Below, in pieces: positions 7,047 to 8,286 of a stretch of 8,286 bases of DNA. This DNA is from Peptococcaceae bacterium (GTDB lineage Bacteria > Bacillota > DSM-12270 > Thermacetogeniales > Thermacetogeniaceae), in NCBI GenBank assembly GCA_003160265.1, contig PLQY01000058.1, positions 1 to 8,286 on the forward strand. Direction: 5' to 3'. The translations under genes were made by a program, and so were the position numbers. Under the pieces are notes generated by a model. That model did no database searches and was not told the origin of the DNA. It was given only the letters and a program-made list of their open reading frames with translations. How positions within the stretch are numbered: the stretch's first letter is position 1; every line of letters begins with the position of its first letter.

Positions 7047-7070
7047 GCCCGGTGAGGATACTTACCGGGC
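7047..7070 (+). repeat. 10-bp hairpin with GATA tetraloop
   Basis: GCCCGGTGAG (7047-7056) pairs with CTTACCGGGC (7061-7070) with one G-U pair and the tetraloop GATA. The left arm's GGTGAGG (7051-7057) is also an exact complement of CCTCACC (7092-7098), so two structures compete. The G-U pair, unlike a perfect DNA palindrome, slightly favours folding as + strand RNA. Confidence 0.5.
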
Positions 7071-7140
7071 ATTATCCCCGATCACAACTTGCCTCACCCC
7101 TCAGCAGAGACCCGGTTCAGTTCCATGTTTCCACCCCGAT

Positions 7141-7180
7141 CCCGGGGCGGAGCGGCTCGTCACAAAGCCCCCGCCCCGGG
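7141..7180 (+). repeat. GC-rich 10-bp inverted repeat with 20-base spacer
   Basis: CCCGGGGCGG (7141-7150) is repeated inverted as CCGCCCCGGG (7171-7180). An inner GGCT/AGCC pair (7154-7157, 7166-7169) extends the stem across a small internal loop. It sits 33 bases before the Shine-Dalgarno of the next gene. It could be an operator, a leader hairpin, or part of an origin. Confidence 0.5.
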
Positions 7181-7230
7181 GGGCATATTCACATTTTCCG
7201 GGGTAATAAAACTAAGGAGGAGAAGTGAAA

Positions 7231-8004
7231 ATGCGAAAGAGTGGCAACACGGCAGATGAACCAGAGAAGAAAAAGAAGTGCGTCAGACTGACAGAGCGGG
7301 ATCTTCAGATGATCCGCTGGATTAACGGACACCGGGTAGCAACAGCGGAACAGGTGGCAAATAAGTTCGGCCTGAGCACCCCTACAGCAAAAAGGAGGCT
7401 GTATGGACTCAAAAGTCTGGATTGCCTGGTTTACGAGAAAGTATTTCAGGATAAGCCCGGCGTTTTCAGGGCAGCGGCCAGAGGCATAGCCGCCGCCGGC
7501 GATAGTCTGCCGGCTGCAAGGATCGTGCTCGGCTCTTACGAACATGATCTGCAGTTGGTTGACCTGGCTGTAACGCTGGAGCATAGAACAGGGGCGCAAT
7601 GGCAAACCGACAGGCAGATCAGGCATGAAAAAGGCCTCAAGGGTGTGGGAACGCCGGGCCACAGCCCGGACGGTGTTCTGGTATTTCCGGGTGGCGCCAG
7701 GATTGCCGTTGAATTGGAACTGTCCCCAAAGGGCGCCGGAAAAATCGAGAAGATTTTCATGGAGTACGCCGGGAGTCAGTATCAGGAAGTCTGGTATTTC
7801 GTCAATTGTGACTATCTGGCTGCACGAATCCGGTCAGCCGCCCTCTCCTTGCTCAAGGTGTTCTCATGGCCCGATCTGAAGGAATATAAGGATCTGTCGA
7901 GACCAACGGCAGCAAAGGCGCTGCTGGGGCCGGCCGCCATCGAAGAGGAACTGAAAACGGCCAGGGACTTTTTCCGCAGGAGAGGGTGTGAGACAGGTGT
8001 TTAA
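7231..8004 (+). CDS. replication-relaxation-family-like protein with winged helix and PD-(D/E)xK-like motif
   Basis: The protein has 257 residues. After a charged start, residues 19-72 form a winged helix: VRLTERDLQMIRWINGHRVA, then TAEQVANKFGLSTPTAKRRLYGLKSL. The second half matches the replication-relaxation pattern found in plasmids and conjugative elements of Gram-positive bacteria. It has YEHDLQLVDLAVTLEHR (103-119), then HSPDGVLVF (144-152) and IAVELELSPK (158-167). D147, E161/E163 and K167 have the order and spacing of a PD-(D/E)xK nuclease core; activity is inferred only. The protein probably binds element DNA in replication control or transfer initiation. TAAGGAGG (7213-7220) precedes the ATG by ten bases. 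A GTG at 7225, in frame, would be only four bases away and is less likely. The end overlaps the following gene by 17 bases. Confidence 0.75.
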   Translation: MRKSGNTADEPEKKKKCVRLTERDLQMIRWINGHRVATAEQVANKFGLSTPTAKRRLYGLKSLDCLVYEKVFQDKPGVFRAAARGIAAAGDSLPAARIVLGSYEHDLQLVDLAVTLEHRTGAQWQTDRQIRHEKGLKGVGTPGHSPDGVLVFPGGARIAVELELSPKGAGKIEKIFMEYAGSQYQEVWYFVNCDYLAARIRSAALSLLKVFSWPDLKEYKDLSRPTAAKALLGPAAIEEELKTARDFFRRRGCETGV

Positions 8005-8286
8005 AGAGCTCTTGGGCCTGTCTGAAATGCCCGTTCCTCAGCAGGCGCCGTCAGGTTTAAAACCGGTGAACGGTGTCTATCTCGGCCATGATAATCTGAC
8101 AGGCGAACCGATTGTTCTTGGCAGCCAGGAGTTGAACCAGCACACTTTTCTCTGCGGCGCTACCGGCAGCGGGAAAACCACAACAATTCTCTGCTTCGTC
8201 GATTACGCCCTGAGAAATGATATCCCTCTGGTATTTGTTGACGGAAAAGGAGATCCGGATCTGGCAAAGACGCTTGCTTCCATGGC
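7988..8286 (+). CDS. P-loop DNA-motor ATPase (HerA/TraD/VirB4-like), truncated by the window end
   Basis: Only the first 99 residues are present. A classical Walker A GATGSGKTT (57-65) follows HTFLCG. Then comes VFVDGKGDPDLAKTLAS (82-98), matching the 'DxKGDxxL' segment seen after the P-loop in conjugative and HerA-like DNA-pumping ATPases. The preceding YLGHDNLTGEPIVLG (31-45) is typical of the strand region before the P-loop in these proteins. No membrane segment is seen in this part, unlike the VirD4 protein upstream. The GTG at 7988 overlaps the preceding gene and has AGGAG five bases upstream; a GTG at 7997 is an alternative. Whether it is a second coupling protein, a VirB4-type ATPase or a HerA-like translocase cannot be decided without the rest. 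Confidence 0.75.
   Translation, partial: MRQVFKELLGLSEMPVPQQAPSGLKPVNGVYLGHDNLTGEPIVLGSQELNQHTFLCGATGSGKTTTILCFVDYALRNDIPLVFVDGKGDPDLAKTLASM

Larger units (their letters stand above)
6755..7230 (+). other. structured noncoding region (candidate leader RNA, ncRNA or origin-type DNA)
   Basis: This stretch of about 475 bases has no convincing gene. The only long frame (6838-7206) starts with TTG, has no ribosome binding site and encodes a Pro/Arg-rich sequence without a recognisable domain. Instead it holds hairpins at 6886-6901, 6943-6962, 6997-7016, 7047-7070 and 7141-7180, and GAGACCCGG twice (6942-6950, 7107-7115). It also holds complementary pairs that compete with the hairpins: 6913-6919 with 6956-6962, 7014-7020 with 7073-7079, and 7051-7057 with 7092-7098. 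I looked for T-box, cobalamin riboswitch, RNase P and tmRNA signatures and recognise none. It may be a cis-acting leader of the 7231 gene, an independent RNA from either strand, or a DNA site (oriT or replication origin) used by the flanking winged-helix proteins. Confidence 0.55.

Noticed and set aside
6838..7206. 122-codon open frame in the structured region
   Set aside because: It has a TTG start with no ribosome binding site, a Pro/Arg-rich product without a recognisable domain, and dense hairpins running through it.
6965..7228. 87-codon open frame overlapping the same region
   Set aside because: No ribosome binding site, low-complexity product, and it conflicts with the hairpins and the start of the next gene.
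6755..7230. Known RNA families (T-box, cobalamin riboswitch, RNase P, tmRNA, group II intron domain V) and CRISPR repeats
   Set aside because: None of their signature sequences is visible, and repeats are too few and irregular for CRISPR.

Overview
The window looks like the inside of an integrated conjugative or mobilizable element, or a plasmid transfer region, from a Gram-positive, probably clostridial (Bacillota) bacterium. This rests on strong AAGGAGG-type ribosome binding sites, GTG/TTG start options, mixed GC-rich codon use, and a gene set typical of Firmicutes conjugative elements: a VirD4/TraG coupling protein, an SSB, replication-relaxation-type proteins, and a ParA/MinD-like ATPase with a receiver-like N-terminus. 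A Pelotomaculum/Desulfotomaculum-like host is a guess. All supported genes are on the + strand.

Layout. Bases 1-128 are probably a leader with a strong imperfect hairpin. The reading frame of the first gene is nevertheless open to the window edge, so its true start is not fully settled. Genes 1 and 2 (129-1523 and 1520-2419) are two linked ParA/MinD-fold proteins of TadZ/CpaE type. The first has an intact deviant Walker A motif behind a receiver-like domain. The second has lost both P-loop lysines and looks like a pseudo-ATPase. A short gap leads to ssb (2482-2934), which overlaps a membrane-anchored VirD4/TraG coupling ATPase (2924-4888). After a 105-base gap with a perfect 10-bp hairpin comes a three-repeat S1/OB-fold RNA-binding-like protein (4994-5854). 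Then, after a 135-base gap, comes a winged-helix protein resembling the replication-relaxation family but without its acidic motif (5990-6754).

Bases 6755-7230 hold no convincing gene. They contain at least five hairpins, repeated AGACCC boxes, pairs of mutually exclusive complementary segments, a candidate extended -10 promoter and a terminator-like hairpin. This is a candidate regulatory RNA or leader, or possibly an origin-type DNA region. It ends at a strong Shine-Dalgarno sequence for a second replication-relaxation-like protein (7231-8004), which keeps a PD-(D/E)xK-like motif. That gene overlaps the start of another P-loop motor ATPase (7988 onward), cut by the window end.

How the parts may work together (inference): the coupling protein and the last ATPase would move or handle DNA at the membrane, SSB would coat single strands, and the ParA/TadZ-like pair would position the machinery. 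The two winged-helix proteins would bind element DNA or regulate it. The role of the S1 protein is unknown. A recurring theme is pairs of related proteins in which one keeps its catalytic-type motif and the other has lost it.
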